54,174 nucleotides of DNA from Paraburkholderia atlantica (GCF_009362785.1 NZ_WHNQ01000040.1:1-54174); one strand, 5' to 3'. Shown: positions 27,766 through 36,280, numbered from the stretch's first letter. Notes: generated from the sequence alone by a model not told the origin. A program made the numbers and translations.

Positions 27766-29289
27766 ATGACCGTCATCAAACAGGAAGACCTGATCCAGAG
27801 CATCGCTGATTCGCTGCAGTACATCAGCTACTACCATCCGCTCGACTACATCGAAGCGCTCGGCCGCGCTTACGAGCTCGAACAGAGCCCGGCAGCGAAG
27901 GACGCGATCGCGCAGATCCTGACCAACAGCCGCATGTGCGCCGAAGGCAAGCGCCCGATCTGCCAGGACACCGGCATCGTCACGGTGTTCGTGAAGGTGG
28001 GTATGGACGTGCGCTGGGACGGCGCCACGATGAGCGTTACCGACATGATCAACGAAGGCGTGCGCCGCGGTTACCTGAACCCGGACAACGTGCTGCGCGC
28101 ATCGATCGTGAGCCCGCCTGAAGGCGCGCGCAGGAACACCAAGGACAACACGCCGGCCGTGATCCACTACGAGATCGTGCCGGGTAACACCGTCGACGTG
28201 CAGGTCGCGGCCAAGGGCGGCGGCTCGGAGAACAAGTCGAAGTTCGCGATGCTGAACCCGTCGGACTCGATCGTCGACTGGATTCTGAAGACCGTGCCGA
28301 CGATGGGCGCCGGCTGGTGCCCGCCGGGCATGCTCGGCATCGGCATCGGCGGCACCGCTGAAAAAGCGATGGTGATGGCGAAGGAATCGCTGATGGACCC
28401 GATCGACATTCAGGACGTGATCGCACGCGGCCCGAAGGACTGGATCGAAGAGCTGCGCGTCGAGTTGCACGAGAAGGTCAACGCGCTCGGTATCGGCGCA
28501 CAGGGCCTCGGTGGTCTGTCCACTGTGCTCGACGTGAAGATCATGGCCGCGCCGACGCACGCCGCGTCCAAGCCGATCGCGATCATCCCGAACTGCGCGG
28601 CGACCCGCCACGCGCACTTCACGCTCGACGGCTCGGGCGTCGCCAAGCTCGAAGCGCCGTCGCTCGACGCATGGCCGAAGGTGCACTGGGAACCGAACAC
28701 GGAAACCAGCAAGCGCGTCGATCTGAACACGCTGACGCCGGAAGAAGTGGCCGGCTGGAAGCCGGGCCAGACGCTGCTGCTGTCGGGCAAGATGTTGACG
28801 GGCCGCGACGCCGCGCACAAGCGCATCGCCGACATGCTCGCGAAGGGCGAGAAGCTGCCGGTCGATTTCACGAACCGCGTGATCTACTACGTCGGCCCGG
28901 TCGATCCGGTGCGCGACGAAGCAGTCGGCCCGGCAGGCCCGACCACCGCGACGCGGATGGACAAGTTCACCGAGACGATGCTCGCGCAAACGGGCCTCAT
29001 TTCGATGATCGGCAAGGCCGAGCGCGGCCCGGTTGCGATCGAGGCGATCAAGAAGCACAAGGCCGCGTATCTGATGGCTGTCGGCGGCGCTGCGTACCTC
29101 GTGTCGAAAGCGATCCGCAGCGCGAAGGTGCTCGCGTTCGAAGACCTCGGCATGGAAGCGATCTACGAGTTCGACGTGCAGGACATGCCGGTCACGGTGG
29201 CCGTCGATTCGAACGGCACCTCCGTGCACCAGACCGGCCCGAAGGAATGGCAGGCCAAGATCGGCAAGATTCCGGTCGCCACGGCTTGA
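27766..29289 (+). CDS. fumA: Class I fumarate hydratase
   Basis: A 507-residue iron-sulfur fumarase interconverting fumarate and malate. It is the single-chain form with the alpha part (ICQDTGIVTVFVKVGMDVRW; cluster cysteines in ICQDTG, GAGWCPPGMLG and IPNCAATRH) and the beta part (GKMLTGRDAAHKRIADML). The C-terminal FEDLGMEAIYEFDVQDMPVT block is typical. Length is normal. A strong terminator follows at 29322-29353. Its [4Fe-4S] cluster is oxygen- and iron-sensitive, which fits the iron neighbourhood downstream. Confidence 0.95.
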   Translation: MTVIKQEDLIQSIADSLQYISYYHPLDYIEALGRAYELEQSPAAKDAIAQILTNSRMCAEGKRPICQDTGIVTVFVKVGMDVRWDGATMSVTDMINEGVRRGYLNPDNVLRASIVSPPEGARRNTKDNTPAVIHYEIVPGNTVDVQVAAKGGGSENKSKFAMLNPSDSIVDWILKTVPTMGAGWCPPGMLGIGIGGTAEKAMVMAKESLMDPIDIQDVIARGPKDWIEELRVELHEKVNALGIGAQGLGGLSTVLDVKIMAAPTHAASKPIAIIPNCAATRHAHFTLDGSGVAKLEAPSLDAWPKVHWEPNTETSKRVDLNTLTPEEVAGWKPGQTLLLSGKMLTGRDAAHKRIADMLAKGEKLPVDFTNRVIYYVGPVDPVRDEAVGPAGPTTATRMDKFTETMLAQTGLISMIGKAERGPVAIEAIKKHKAAYLMAVGGAAYLVSKAIRSAKVLAFEDLGMEAIYEFDVQDMPVTVAVDSNGTSVHQTGPKEWQAKIGKIPVATA

Positions 29290-29321
29290 TGAGTCGCAAT
29301 TAGCGCCACTCAGATCAGTCG

Positions 29322-29353
29322 AAAAGCCGGGGCCGCTGTCCCGGCTTTTTTTT
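29322..29353 (+). terminator. Intrinsic terminator after fumarase
   Basis: AAAAGCCGGG pairs with CCCGGCTTTT across an eight-base loop and runs into eight T residues. It ends the fumarase transcript about 35 bp after its stop. Confidence 0.92.
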
Positions 29354-29490
29354 GCCGCGCATCATGCATACGCGAGGCGCCGTATGTACGGGGCCGCGAA
29401 CGGCGCCAAAAGTTGTGTCGGATTCTTGGCTTTTTTGGGCATGGCGTTTATTGTTGTTGGAAATTCAAGGTCCCCGAAAAAGGAAATAAC

Positions 29491-29970
29491 ATGCAAGGCG
29501 ACAAGAAGGTCATCGAATATCTGAACGCGCAGCTGAAGAACGAGCTGACCGCGATCAACCAGTACTTCCTGCATGCGCGGATGTACGGCCACTGGGGCCT
29601 CGATAAGCTCGGCAAGCACGAGTACGACGAGTCGATCGGCGAAATGAAGCATGCCGACATGCTGATCGAACGGATCTTCATGCTCGACGGTCTGCCGAAT
29701 CTGCAGGACCTGCACAAGCTGCTGATCGGTGAGGAAACCAAAGAGATCCTCGAATGCGATCTGAAGCTCGAACAGGTTTCGCAAAGCACCTGCAAGGAGG
29801 CGATTGCCTACTGCGAATCGGTGCGCGATTTCATCTCGCGCGAAATCTTCACGAAGATTCTCGACGACACCGAAGAGCACATCGATTGGCTCGAAACCCA
29901 GCTCGATCTGATCGATAAGGTCGGTATCCAGAATTACCAGCAAAGCGCGATGGGCTCGGTCGAGTCGTGA
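29491..29970 (+). CDS. bfr: Bacterioferritin
   Basis: A 159-residue heme-containing ferritin that oxidises and stores iron in a 24-mer shell. The ferroxidase ligands Glu18, Glu51, His54, Glu94 and His130 and the heme ligand Met52 are present. The position equivalent to Glu127 is Thr127 (29869-29871) within ILDDTEEHIDW, with glutamates at 128 and 129. The ATG at 29491 follows AAAGGAAATAAC; an upstream in-frame extension is not plausible. The gene lies between fumarase and murI on the same strand, with bfd beyond. Confidence 0.95.
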   Translation: MQGDKKVIEYLNAQLKNELTAINQYFLHARMYGHWGLDKLGKHEYDESIGEMKHADMLIERIFMLDGLPNLQDLHKLLIGEETKEILECDLKLEQVSQSTCKEAIAYCESVRDFISREIFTKILDDTEEHIDWLETQLDLIDKVGIQNYQQSAMGSVES

Positions 29971-30135
29971 TCCAGGCACGTTGAAGCATCCCGCGTGGTA
30001 GCGGCCCGATACCTGCCCGGCAGGCATTCGCGCCGGACCGTACCGCGCGGGCGATATACTTGCGCGCTTGCTCGCGCTTCGCCCTTGGCTCCGCCTGTTT
30101 CTTCGACCGCCACGTCACGCTCGTTTGCTTCGTCT

Positions 30136-31023
30136 ATGCCCGTCCCCGCGCCGTCCCCGACTGTCCGCAGTGTTGCCGCTGGCGCCGCGTCGCAGGCGCC
30201 GATCGGTATTTTCGATTCGGGGCTCGGCGGACTGTCGGTGCTGCGTGCGGTGCGCGCGCAACTGCCTGACGAGGCGCTGCTGTATGTCGCGGATTCGCTG
30301 TACGCGCCCTATGGCGAGCGCGACGACGACTTCATCACCGACCGCACGCTAGCCATCGGCGAATGGCTCGCCGCACGAGGCGCGAAGGCGCTCGTGGTCG
30401 CGTGCAATACGGCGACCGCGCAGTCGATCGCGCTGGTGCGCGAAAAGCTGCCGATTCCGCTGGTCGGCGTCGAACCGGGCGTCAAGCCTGCGGCACTGCA
30501 ATCGAAAAGCCGCGTCGCCGGCGTGCTGGCGACCCAGGCGACGTTGCGCAGCGCCCGCTTCCAGGGGCTGCTCGAACGCTACGCCGCCGATTGCCGCTTT
30601 CTGTGCCAGCCCGGTCACGGGCTCGTGCAGGCGGTCGAGCGCTGCGACGTCGGCTCCGCCGAGCTGCGCGCACTGCTGCGCAGCTATCTGCAACCAATGC
30701 TCGACGCTGGCGCCGACACGCTGGTGCTCGGCTGCACTCATTACCCGTTTCTCGACGCGGCGATCCGCGACATCGTCGGCGAGCGGCTCGCGCTGATCGA
30801 CACGAGCGTGGCGATCGCGCGTCAGCTCGAGCGCGTGCTCGAGCAACACGGCCTGCGCGCCGCCACGCCAGCCGCGAGCACGCCGCTGCCGCGCTTCTAT
30901 TCCACCGACGACGGCATCCATCAGCAGCAACTGGCTGCCACACTGCTGCAGATCGAGGCGGCGGTCGAGCAGGTGTTGATACCGTCCCGCCGCACTGCCG
31001 CATCGGATTCCCGCGCCGCCTAG
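30136..31023 (+). CDS. murI: Glutamate racemase
   Basis: A 295-residue cofactor-independent racemase making D-glutamate for peptidoglycan. The N-terminal motif IGIFDSGLGGLSV, Cys90 in VVACNTATAQ and Cys200 in LGCTHYPFL form the two-cysteine acid/base pair. The ATG at 30136 gives an ~20-residue leader before the conserved core. A TATACT hexamer at 30055-30060 is a possible -10. The gene sits between bfr and bfd. Confidence 0.94.
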   Translation: MPVPAPSPTVRSVAAGAASQAPIGIFDSGLGGLSVLRAVRAQLPDEALLYVADSLYAPYGERDDDFITDRTLAIGEWLAARGAKALVVACNTATAQSIALVREKLPIPLVGVEPGVKPAALQSKSRVAGVLATQATLRSARFQGLLERYAADCRFLCQPGHGLVQAVERCDVGSAELRALLRSYLQPMLDAGADTLVLGCTHYPFLDAAIRDIVGERLALIDTSVAIARQLERVLEQHGLRAATPAASTPLPRFYSTDDGIHQQQLAATLLQIEAAVEQVLIPSRRTAASDSRAA

Positions 31024-31131
31024 AGCCGGCATCCGGCACGCGCGTCGCCCTGCCTGCCGACAAAATCCATTCTAAGCGGCTGGTTTTGTTACAAAAAACC
31101 GCACAGGACGCTTGCCAAACGAACCAAACAA

Positions 31132-31150
31132 AATGATAATAATTCGCATT
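31132..31150 (+). promoter_or_regulatory. Fur-box-like site before bfd
   Basis: AATGATAAT-A-ATTCGCATT is a 9-1-9 inverted repeat with seven of nine positions symmetric. It contains the TGATAAT core of the Fur consensus. It lies just before the bfd start, which fits iron-repressed expression of a ferredoxin that releases stored iron. Confidence 0.7.
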
Positions 31151-31160
31151 AACGTTAGCT

Positions 31161-31430
31161 ATGACGCCTGCCATGATCGTCTGTGTCTGCAAATCCGTTT
31201 CCGACCGCACAATCCGCTCCTCGATTGCGGACGGCATCGACTCGTTCGACGAGTTGCAGTTTGAACTCGGCGTCGCCTCGTGCTGCGGCAAATGCGAGGA
31301 ATCCGTGCGCGACGTGATGCTGCAAAGCGGCGTATGCGCGAGCCGTTGTGGCGTAGTCGAGCGTCATCAACAGGTGCAGAGCGTCGCCGAAGTCGTGCAA
31401 GTCACGTTCTACGAGCGCAAGGCAGCCTGA
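31161..31430 (+). CDS. bfd: Bacterioferritin-associated ferredoxin
   Basis: An 89-residue [2Fe-2S] protein of the Bfd/(2Fe-2S)-binding BFD family, which passes electrons to bacterioferritin to mobilise iron. Cluster cysteines are the pair in CVC (Cys8, Cys10) and Cys42/Cys45 in CCGKC. The start may be ATG 31161 or ATG 31173; the second gives the more usual MIVCVC opening. A Fur-like site lies immediately upstream, and bfr is two genes away. Confidence 0.92.
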   Translation: MTPAMIVCVCKSVSDRTIRSSIADGIDSFDELQFELGVASCCGKCEESVRDVMLQSGVCASRCGVVERHQQVQSVAEVVQVTFYERKAA

Positions 31431-31645
31431 GTTAGCTAGCGGGGCGCGGTGCAAGCCGTGTCGGTGTTTCCCAAGCCCCTATGCTTCATGCACGTTTAAT
31501 GTAACGCTTAATGCGACATTGAAAGTGCCGCATGTCTGCAACACAACCGCAGTACAGTCCGCCGTACCGCGTTATCCCACTGCCGTCAGCAAGCCAGTAT
31601 TCGTACCAGCCAGCTACCCCGCTCTCCCTTCGAAAGGAGCTCGAG

Positions 31646-31708
31646 ATGGAATTGCTGATTGGTTTCGTGACTACTTTGTCCATTTCGCTGCTGATTTTCC
31701 GAACATGA
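31646..31708 (+). CDS. Candidate 20-residue membrane microprotein upstream of tonB
   Basis: A short reading frame encoding MELLIGFVTTLSISLLIFRT. GAAAGGAG is placed eight bases before the ATG, the best ribosome site in the 31431-31757 gap. The peptide is almost wholly hydrophobic with one acidic residue at the start and one arginine at the end, as in single-span membrane microproteins. It ends 49 bases before the tonB ATG in the same direction, so it would be co-transcribed with tonB-exbB-exbD. It could also act as a translated leader. No known family is recognised; the rest of the gap shows nothing further. Confidence 0.5.
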   Translation: MELLIGFVTTLSISLLIFRT

Positions 31709-31757
31709 CGATGTCCTGTCCGACGCGCCGCCCGAACGGTGCGCTGCCACACTGACC

Positions 31758-32501
31758 ATGCAGGCTCCGCACCCCGTTACCGCAGGCGCCCCGCTGGCGT
31801 CGTCCACCCGACCAAATTCCCGCGCGCTGACGGCCACCGCCGTGGTCGCCGCGGTTCACGTCGCGCTGCTCGCCGTGATCATGACGCTGCGTCACGAGCC
31901 TGTGCAGGTCGCGCTCGAATCGCGCGTGATGACCGCCGAACTGCTGCCGCCCGCACCGGTCGCCGCGCCGGTCGCGCTGCAATCGATCGCTCCGCCGCCG
32001 CCCCAGCCGACGCCGCCCGTCCATACGAAGCCGAAAGTCCAGCCCAAACCGGCTCCGACGCCTAAGCCGACTCCCACTCCGACCCCATTGCCGCAAGCCG
32101 ATGCGCCGTCGCCGACGCCAGTCGCCGCGCCCGATCCGACACCGCCCGCGCCCACCGCGCCGGCGACGCCGCCCGCCGCGGCAGCACCTGCGATCGGCAA
32201 GCCGACGATGGAGGTCAGCGCGCCGAAAAACGTGTCGCACGTCGAGTGCAATATCGCGCAGCCGGATTACCCGACGCTGTCAAAGCGCCGTCACGAGACC
32301 GGCACCGCGTCCGTGCGGTTCGTCATCGGCCTGAGCGGCAAGCTCGAAAACATCGAACTGGCGAAAAGCAGCGGCTTTAGCCGGCTCGACGACGCCGCCG
32401 TCGCGACCGTGCACGCAAGCGCCTGCAAGCCTTACCTCGAGAACGGCCAACCGATTCGGGCCGCTTTTACCCAGCCTTTCAACTTCGGCCTGACCGACTG
32501 A
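31758..32501 (+). CDS. tonB: TonB energy-transducing protein
   Basis: A 247-residue inner-membrane-anchored protein that passes proton-motive energy to outer-membrane siderophore and heme receptors. It has an N-terminal anchor (TATAVVAAVHVALLAVIMTL) containing the functionally important His, then a long proline/lysine-rich spacer (residues ~75-140). The C-terminal TonB domain has the family opening QPDYPTLSKRRHETGTASVR. It is followed by exbB 28 bp downstream in an apparent operon. Confidence 0.94.
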   Translation: MQAPHPVTAGAPLASSTRPNSRALTATAVVAAVHVALLAVIMTLRHEPVQVALESRVMTAELLPPAPVAAPVALQSIAPPPPQPTPPVHTKPKVQPKPAPTPKPTPTPTPLPQADAPSPTPVAAPDPTPPAPTAPATPPAAAAPAIGKPTMEVSAPKNVSHVECNIAQPDYPTLSKRRHETGTASVRFVIGLSGKLENIELAKSSGFSRLDDAAVATVHASACKPYLENGQPIRAAFTQPFNFGLTD

Positions 32502-32529
32502 AGCAAGCTTTCAAAAACAAGGAATTGCG

Positions 32530-33261
32530 ATGCAAAACTACGGATTGGCGCACGTCTGGGCGCAAGGGGATTTCGTGACGCGCGGTATCGCGCTCGCGCT
32601 GTTGATCATGTCGGTGATGTCGTGGAGCGTGATCGTCGTCAAAGGGTGGAATGTGGTGCGCCTGAAGCGTCTGACGAAGAACGCCGAACAGGCGTTCTGG
32701 CATTCGGATGACCTCGCCGACGGCGTGAAAAAGCTCGGCGGCGGCGCCTCGACGCCGCATGACAACCCGTTCCTCGCACTCGCGCTGTCGGGCCAGGAAG
32801 CGGCTGACCATCACCACCAGACGCAGCCGCATCTGCATGACCGCATGGACGTATCGGACTGGATCACGCGCTGCCTGAAGGACACGATGGACGAAAGCGT
32901 CGCGCGCATGCAGAGCGGTCTCGCGATTCTCGCGTCGATCGGCAGCACCGCGCCGTTCGTCGGCCTGTTCGGCACCGTGTGGGGCATCTATCACGCGCTG
33001 CTCGCGATCGGCGCGAGCGGCCAGTCGTCGATCGATCAGGTCGCCGGCCCGGTCGGCGAAGCGCTGATCATGACCGCGTTCGGTCTGTTCGTCGCGATTC
33101 CGGCGGTGCTCGGCTACAACGCGCTGACGCGCGCCAACAAGGCGATCGTCGCGAAGCTGAGCCGCTTCGCGCACGGCCTGCATGCGTTCTTCGTAACCGG
33201 CGCGCGTCTGTCGTCGACCAAGCGCGGCGACGGCCTGCGTCTCGCGACCCGCGCCAACTGA
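32530..33261 (+). CDS. exbB: ExbB proton-channel component with a His-rich loop
   Basis: A 243-residue MotA/TolQ/ExbB-family protein with three membrane helices. The signature block SIGSTAPFVGLFGTVWGIYH is present. AAGGAATTGCG precedes the ATG. Residues 94-103 (32809-32838) carry five histidines (DHHHQTQPHLHD) in the cytoplasmic loop, an unusual metal-binding-like cluster. It works with ExbD and TonB. Confidence 0.94.
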   Translation: MQNYGLAHVWAQGDFVTRGIALALLIMSVMSWSVIVVKGWNVVRLKRLTKNAEQAFWHSDDLADGVKKLGGGASTPHDNPFLALALSGQEAADHHHQTQPHLHDRMDVSDWITRCLKDTMDESVARMQSGLAILASIGSTAPFVGLFGTVWGIYHALLAIGASGQSSIDQVAGPVGEALIMTAFGLFVAIPAVLGYNALTRANKAIVAKLSRFAHGLHAFFVTGARLSSTKRGDGLRLATRAN

Positions 33262-33277
33262 TCGACGAGGCATCCCG

Positions 33278-33697
33278 ATGGCAATGAGCCCTTTCGCCGG
33301 AGACGATGACGACGGCCTGATGAACGAGATCAACATGACGCCGCTCGTCGACGTGATGCTGGTTCTGCTGATCGTCTTCATGGTGACGATTCCGGTGATC
33401 CGTCACGCGGTAAAGATCGACCTGCCGCACGCGAGCAGTCAAAAGGAAGACACGAAGCCCGCGCAGGTGACGGTGTCGATCGACGCGGACGGCAACGTGC
33501 TGTGGGACAGCACCAAGGTCGACGAGGCGGCGCTCGCCGCGAAGATCGCCGCGGCCGCGCAGGCAAGCCCGCAGCCGGAACTGCATCTCGATGCTGACCG
33601 CAAGGTGCCGTACGAGAAGGTCGCTCAGGTGATGTCCGCCGCGCAGGCCGGCGGACTGACGAAGATCGGTTTCGTCACGCAGCCCAAAGCGAAGTAA
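33278..33697 (+). CDS. exbD: ExbD biopolymer transport protein
   Basis: A 139-residue single-span protein of the ExbD/TolR family. The helix following INMTPLVDVMLVLLIVFMVT carries the proton-translocating aspartate in VDVML. The periplasmic domain follows. It lies 16 bp after exbB, and a strong terminator at 33767-33800 closes the operon. Confidence 0.94.
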   Translation: MAMSPFAGDDDDGLMNEINMTPLVDVMLVLLIVFMVTIPVIRHAVKIDLPHASSQKEDTKPAQVTVSIDADGNVLWDSTKVDEAALAAKIAAAAQASPQPELHLDADRKVPYEKVAQVMSAAQAGGLTKIGFVTQPKAK

Positions 33698-33766
33698 CGG
33701 GTGGCGTGGCACGCGAAGCAGTACGCTCGTCCACGCGAAATACCCGTTGAAACACGGCCAGAAAGT

Positions 33767-33800
33767 AAAAGGCCTTCATCGTCGGATGAAGGCCTTTTTT
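33767..33800 (+). terminator. Intrinsic terminator after exbD
   Basis: AAAAGGCCTTCATC pairs perfectly with GATGAAGGCCTTTT across a GTCG loop and runs into T residues. Because both flanks are A/T-rich it could also stop the short leftward gene at 33831. Confidence 0.93.
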
Positions 33801-33830
33801 GTGCGCGCTCGGCGCCTTCGGGCGGCGGGA

Positions 33831-33950
33831 TCATTTGCCATCGGCCGAAGACTGATAGCTTTTATCACCGCATGCGAGGGCCGTGGTCGACACGGACAAC
33901 GCGGTCAGCCCTATCAGGCCCGCTATGATAGCGGCCATGAGTTTTCGCAT
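33831..33950 (-). CDS. 39-residue exported peptide
   Basis: A short gene with AAGGAG six bases before its ATG. The first ~26 residues form a signal peptide (MRKLMAAIIAGLIGLTALSV, ending TTALA before Cys). The mature part would be only about 13 residues beginning CGDKSYQSS. ALAC is not a proper lipobox, so cleavage by signal peptidase I is more likely. A well-formed promoter lies just upstream (33978-34006). The function is unknown. Its start and promoter signals argue it is expressed. Confidence 0.6.
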   Translation of the reverse strand: MRKLMAAIIAGLIGLTALSVSTTALACGDKSYQSSADGK

Positions 33951-33977
33951 AGGAGACTCCTTAGCGAAAGGGATTTC

Positions 33978-34006
33978 ACTATATGCCTGTGCGCGCGCGC
34001 ATTCAA
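33978..34006 (-). promoter_or_regulatory. Sigma-70-type promoter for the 39-residue exported peptide
   Basis: On the minus strand TTGAAT (34001-34006) and TATAGT (33978-33983) are separated by exactly 17 bp. Transcription would begin about 20 bases before the start codon at 33950. The region 34007-34124 contains no other gene. Confidence 0.6.
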
Positions 34007-34124
34007 GCAAACGGCCATTGAAAGTAACCATAACAGGCCACGCTTAAATGCTAAAAGCGATTTGCGAAGCGCGATACAGGGTCGCGGCGCACCGTGCGAC
34101 TCCTGTGTTTCCTCAGGCGCCTTA

Positions 34125-35132
34125 TCAAGCCACCGTCGACGCAACGGGAGCCGCCGCCGCAACCGATGCCTGCGCGATCGTTTTGTTGCCGTGCGGAGGA
34201 CACTCGCCCATGATGTGCTTACCTTCATCCGGATCGAGCATCTCGACCAGATAATCGACGAACGCGCGCACGGCCGGCACCATCCCCTGACGCGATACGA
34301 ACACCGCGTACAACTGCGGCGTCGGAAAACTCCAGCCCGGCATCACGGGTGACAACAGCCCTGCCCTCAACGCGGCGCCATACATCATCTCAGGCAACGC
34401 GGCGATGCCGACGCCGGCCAGCACCGCCTCGCGGATCGTCATCAGATCCGCGGTCACGAGGCGCGGCTCGTGCTCGTGAGCATGGCGCGTGCCGTCGGGC
34501 GAGATCAGGTTGTACACGTGGCGGCCGTCGCTCGTCGGCACGTCGAGTGTTTCGAAGCGGTTCAGGTCGGCCGGCGTGAGCGGCGGCGCATTCTGCTGCA
34601 GCAGACTCGGCGCGCCGACCAGCATCTGCTCGGTGCGCCACAGCGGCCGCACGACGATGTTCGCGTTTTCCGGCGGATCGGAACGCACACGCAACGCGAC
34701 GTCGATCGAATCCTCGAACAGATCGACCACGCGATTGGTCACGCGCATCACGACGCGCACCTCCGGATAGCGGTGCATGAATTCCGGCAGGATCGTCGAC
34801 AGAATCGTCTGCGAGATCGTGACCGGAACGCTGACGCGCACCGTGCCGCGCGGCGACGAGCGCAATTGCTGCACGACATTGACCGCCGCCTGCGCTTCGC
34901 TGAGCATCGCCTGGCAATGCTGGTAGAACAGCTGCCCAGCTTCAGTCAGCGCGAGCTTGCGAGTGGAACGCTGCAACAGCCGCACGCCGAGCGACGCCTC
35001 CAGCTCCGTGAGCCGGCGCGACAGGCGCGACTTCGAGATGCCCAAGACCCGCTCGGCGGCCGAAAATCCGCCATGTTCGACGACCTGCGAAAAGTACATC
35101 AGGTCGTTCAGGTTGTGTGAATCGATCTTCAT
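34125..35132 (-). CDS. LysR-type regulator divergent from pirin
   Basis: A 335-residue LysR-family regulator of the DsdC/PecT-like group often found next to pirin genes. The helix-turn-helix is near residues 18-38 (VVEHGGFSAAERVLGISKSR) and the effector domain follows. ATG 35132 gives the usual N-terminus MKIDSHNLNDLMYFSQ; the open frame upstream lies in the divergent promoter. It is transcribed away from the pirin/OsmC genes and probably controls them. Confidence 0.9.
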   Translation of the reverse strand: MKIDSHNLNDLMYFSQVVEHGGFSAAERVLGISKSRLSRRLTELEASLGVRLLQRSTRKLALTEAGQLFYQHCQAMLSEAQAAVNVVQQLRSSPRGTVRVSVPVTISQTILSTILPEFMHRYPEVRVVMRVTNRVVDLFEDSIDVALRVRSDPPENANIVVRPLWRTEQMLVGAPSLLQQNAPPLTPADLNRFETLDVPTSDGRHVYNLISPDGTRHAHEHEPRLVTADLMTIREAVLAGVGIAALPEMMYGAALRAGLLSPVMPGWSFPTPQLYAVFVSRQGMVPAVRAFVDYLVEMLDPDEGKHIMGECPPHGNKTIAQASVAAAAPVASTVA

Positions 35133-35174
35133 CTCATCGTTCCGTGAACAGAACAATCCATTGCTGGGAGGCGG

Positions 35175-35203
35175 CTGGCACCGCGAAAAACGGTCCCTAT
35201 AAT
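35175..35203 (+). promoter_or_regulatory. Promoter for the pirin gene
   Basis: CTGGCA (35175-35180) and a perfect TATAAT (35198-35203) are 17 bp apart. Transcription would begin near 35210, about 45 bases before the pirin ATG. The site lies between the divergent LysR and pirin genes, where a LysR operator is expected. Confidence 0.65.
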
Positions 35204-35254
35204 AGCTCCATGTTTCAGAAATAACGCTATTCCCCATTTTTCGAGGTGATATTG

Positions 35255-36133
35255 ATGACTACGTCACGCACGATCGAACGCACGTTTCCGTCGGTTCGCA
35301 CGGTGGAAGGCGGCGGATTCATCGTTCATCGGCCGTTTCCGACGCGTCTCTTGATGGACTTCGATCCATTCCTGCTGCTCGACGAAATGGGGCCGATCGA
35401 CTATGCGCCGGGCGAGGCCATCGGCGCGCCCGATCATCCGCATCGCGGCTTCGAGACGGTCACCTATGTGCTCGAAGGCCAGTTCGGCCACAAGGACTCG
35501 GCGGGCCATTCGGGCACGCTGCACGCCGGCGACGTCCAGTGGATGACCGCGGGCGCGGGCGTCGTGCATAGCGAAATGCCGGACCCGGAATTCACGCGCA
35601 CCGGCGGTCGCGTGCACGGCCTGCAGTTGTGGGTGAATCTGCCGCGTCGCGACAAGATGATCGCGCCGCGCTATCAGGAGATCCCGTCGACACGCATTCC
35701 GGTCGCGACGTCCGAAGACGGCCAGGTGCGCGTCAAGGTCATCGCGGGCGAAGCGCTCGGCGTCAAGGCCGCGATCGAGACGCGTACGCCGATCCTGTAT
35801 CAGCATTTCTCGCTGCAGCCGGGCGCGACGATCCGCCAGCCGGTGCCGGCCGACTATCGCGCGTTCGCGTATGGGCTGTCCGGCAAGGGCGTGTATGGCG
35901 AAGGCGACGCGCGCGCCGATGTCGACGCGCGCACGATGGTCGTGTTCGCCAACGACGGCGACACGGTGACCATCACGGCCGGCGACGAACCGCTCGAAGT
36001 GCTGCTGCTCGGCGGCGTGCCGCTGAAGGAGCCTGTAGTGCGCTACGGCCCGTTCGTGATGAATACCGAAGACGAGATCCGTCAGGCGGTGGTCGACTAT
36101 CAGGCCGGGCGGATGGGCGCGATCACGCATTGA
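35255..36133 (+). CDS. Pirin family protein
   Basis: A 292-residue bicupin. Metal ligands His61, His63, His105 and Glu107 are seen in DHPHRGFETVTYVLEG and VVHSEMPD. Pirins are iron proteins; some oxidise quercetin and others act as redox-sensitive co-regulators. GAGGTGAT precedes the ATG at 35255. The OsmC-like gene follows on the same strand, suggesting an oxidative or electrophile stress role. Confidence 0.92.
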   Translation: MTTSRTIERTFPSVRTVEGGGFIVHRPFPTRLLMDFDPFLLLDEMGPIDYAPGEAIGAPDHPHRGFETVTYVLEGQFGHKDSAGHSGTLHAGDVQWMTAGAGVVHSEMPDPEFTRTGGRVHGLQLWVNLPRRDKMIAPRYQEIPSTRIPVATSEDGQVRVKVIAGEALGVKAAIETRTPILYQHFSLQPGATIRQPVPADYRAFAYGLSGKGVYGEGDARADVDARTMVVFANDGDTVTITAGDEPLEVLLLGGVPLKEPVVRYGPFVMNTEDEIRQAVVDYQAGRMGAITH

Positions 36134-36156
36134 CCGGCTAACGCGCGCCGCCAGAT

Positions 36157-36172
36157 CGCCCCTCTCGGGGCG
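36157..36172 (+). terminator. GC-rich hairpin after pirin
   Basis: CGCCCC-TCTC-GGGGCG forms a six-base-pair hairpin 24 bp after the pirin stop. It lacks a T-tract, so it may pause or protect the transcript rather than terminate it. Confidence 0.35.
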
Positions 36173-36280
36173 CGAACACCGGTAAATTCGGTCACAATAT
36201 CGGCTCATGTCGCGCGAGCCGCGTTGCTTGCAACAGTCCGAGGCGCGCGACCCAATATGATCGCTATCACAGGAGCGCGC

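Noticed and set aside
27760..29229. 489-codon open frame antisense to fumarase
   Set aside because: Arg/His/Val-rich shadow of a conserved gene.
31485..31525. Fur-like site before tonB (AATG...CATT repeats)
   Set aside because: AATGTAACGCTTAATGCGACATT has suggestive half-sites but poor spacing and few consensus matches.
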